DNA of 64,000 nucleotides from NCBI GenBank assembly GCA_023014365.1, contig JAEBUN010000003.1, positions 2,170,001-2,234,000 on the forward strand, read 5' to 3'. The first letter of the stretch is position 1, and each line of letters starts with the position of its first letter. This document shows positions 63,406 through 64,000 of this stretch, in pieces. The stretch is from Lepiota brunneoincarnata. Its lineage: Eukaryota > Basidiomycota > Agaricomycetes > Agaricales > Agaricaceae. The translations under genes were made by a program, and so were the position numbers. The notes under the pieces were generated by a model. That model was not told where the DNA came from and did not search any database. It saw nothing but the letters and a program-made list of their open reading frames with translations.

Positions 63406-63411
63406 CACGTG
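63406..63411. promoter_or_regulatory. CACGTG palindrome, F-box locus 8
   Basis: It lies 79-84 bp upstream of the minus-strand ATG at 63327. Confidence 0.4.
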
Positions 63412-63575
63412 ACCGAACCTACACAGCTGTCTTCGACACCATTGTCAGGACTGATGCTATGTATTCCATGACCTAACTACCGTCCTGTTCCTTCACCATC
63501 CTGGACGCTGTATATACGGCAACCGACCAGGCTCCTAAGAAGCAGGCTATAAAGCCGCGGGCCGGGGTCCGGGCA

Positions 63576-63761
63576 TCACAAATCTTCAGCTTGAGCTATC
63601 CCACCAAACACTTCCAGTACTCCCCAAAGCCCACACCATTTTGGTGTTTCGAAAGAACCTTCATCTTCAAGTTCAAAGCGTCTGTAAACGGCCAGAGATT
63701 CGAGAGCAGGCAGATACCTAGTCCCATCTCGCCCCCCCCCCCAAGACGGGGCACAGCGCAC
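63576..63761 (-). pseudogene. Possible F-box-like C-terminal fragment
   Basis: A 61-codon frame (YLPALESLAVYRRFELEDEG…) resembles the last LRR of the F-box family (YLPALHSLAL in locus 2). No upstream part is visible. It may be a relic bounded by the repeat at 63888. Confidence 0.3.
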
Positions 63762-63887
63762 AGAGAACTACATATGTACTCCTCTTGTCGCATTCTGCCA
63801 GATAGAGGGTCTGAATGCAACGAGATGGGCCGAAGACCTGTTTGATCCTTGGAATCGTCCAGTCACTGACATTGACCAGTGAAGAGA

Positions 63888-64000
63888 ACTAGACTCTTCA
63901 GCACGTGAAAAGCGCCGAAACGAAACCGAAACGAAACCGAAACACAAACGAAACACGATCGAAACAGCGCTAACACGAACAAACAAAGGGGCGAGTGTGG
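63888..64000 (+). repeat. Terminal part of a repeat leaving the window
   Basis: It is rich in CGAAAC units. It is the inverted copy of about 61845-61957, both beginning near AGACTCTTC and including GGGCGAGTGTGG. Confidence 0.6.

Noticed and set aside
1..64000. tRNA, rRNA or CRISPR features
   Set aside because: No tRNA-like cloverleaf with A and B boxes, no rRNA-like conserved sequence and no regularly spaced repeats were noticed. A covariance-model scan was not possible by eye, so a missed tRNA is not excluded.

Overview
The window looks like a basidiomycete fungus, most likely an agaricomycete. The host genes carry many spliceosomal introns of about 45-62 nt with GT/AG ends. There is a cluster of F-box-like/LRR paralogues of the kind that expands in mushrooms, and the transposons are chromodomain Ty3/gypsy, Mutator-like, Tc1 and hAT elements. 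Everything here is read by eye from the sequence; no database search was run.

Layout. (1) 1-3067, minus strand: a partial tRNA 2'-phosphotransferase gene, an eight-exon dienelactone hydrolase and a four-exon Sds3-like chromatin protein. (2) 3416-6858: two F-box-like genes, one intact and one with two compensating frameshifts. (3) 7443-45177: one 37.7-kb nested transposon block. (4) 45284-53340: a tandem array of F-box-like genes and relics on the plus strand. (5) 53756-63327, minus strand: three more F-box-like loci and one unrelated multi-exon gene for a probable single-pass membrane protein. (6) 63576-64000: an F-box fragment and one end of a repeat that runs off the window.

The nested block can be unpacked completely from target-site duplications (TSDs). 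A Mutator-like element (9-bp TSD CCGAACAAT) inserted about 100 bp upstream of the F-box gene at 45284 and left most of that gene's upstream region 38 kb away, at 7191-7442. Its transposase gene was then hit by a Tc1 element (TA) and a non-autonomous hAT element (8-bp TSD ATTGAGGT). The Tc1 element was hit by two different Ty3/gypsy elements, here called D (TSD GGTAG) and A (TSD TTTCT). D and A were each hit by one copy of a third, very young family: C in D (minus strand, TSD TGGAC) and B in A (plus strand, TSD GCTAC). Removing each insert with one TSD copy restores the reading frame of the layer below wherever the insert lies in coding sequence.

All three gypsy families share an unusual set of features. 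Each has a 12-nt stretch 32-35 nt after the LTR TATA box that is perfectly complementary to the sequence 1-2 nt beyond the 5' LTR, which indicates Tf1-type self-priming. Each has a slippery heptamer directly before the gag stop, with pol in the -1 frame. Each has an integrase chromodomain. Each has a third ORF after pol with a tandem zinc-knuckle signature. The older layers are broken almost only by TGA codons where intact relatives have CGA, and they are depleted in CpG. B and C are CpG-rich and have essentially intact pol genes. This fits CpG-methylation decay acting as a clock across the layers. Six of eight F-box loci carry a CACGTG palindrome 50-90 bp upstream of the start codon, which suggests a shared regulator.
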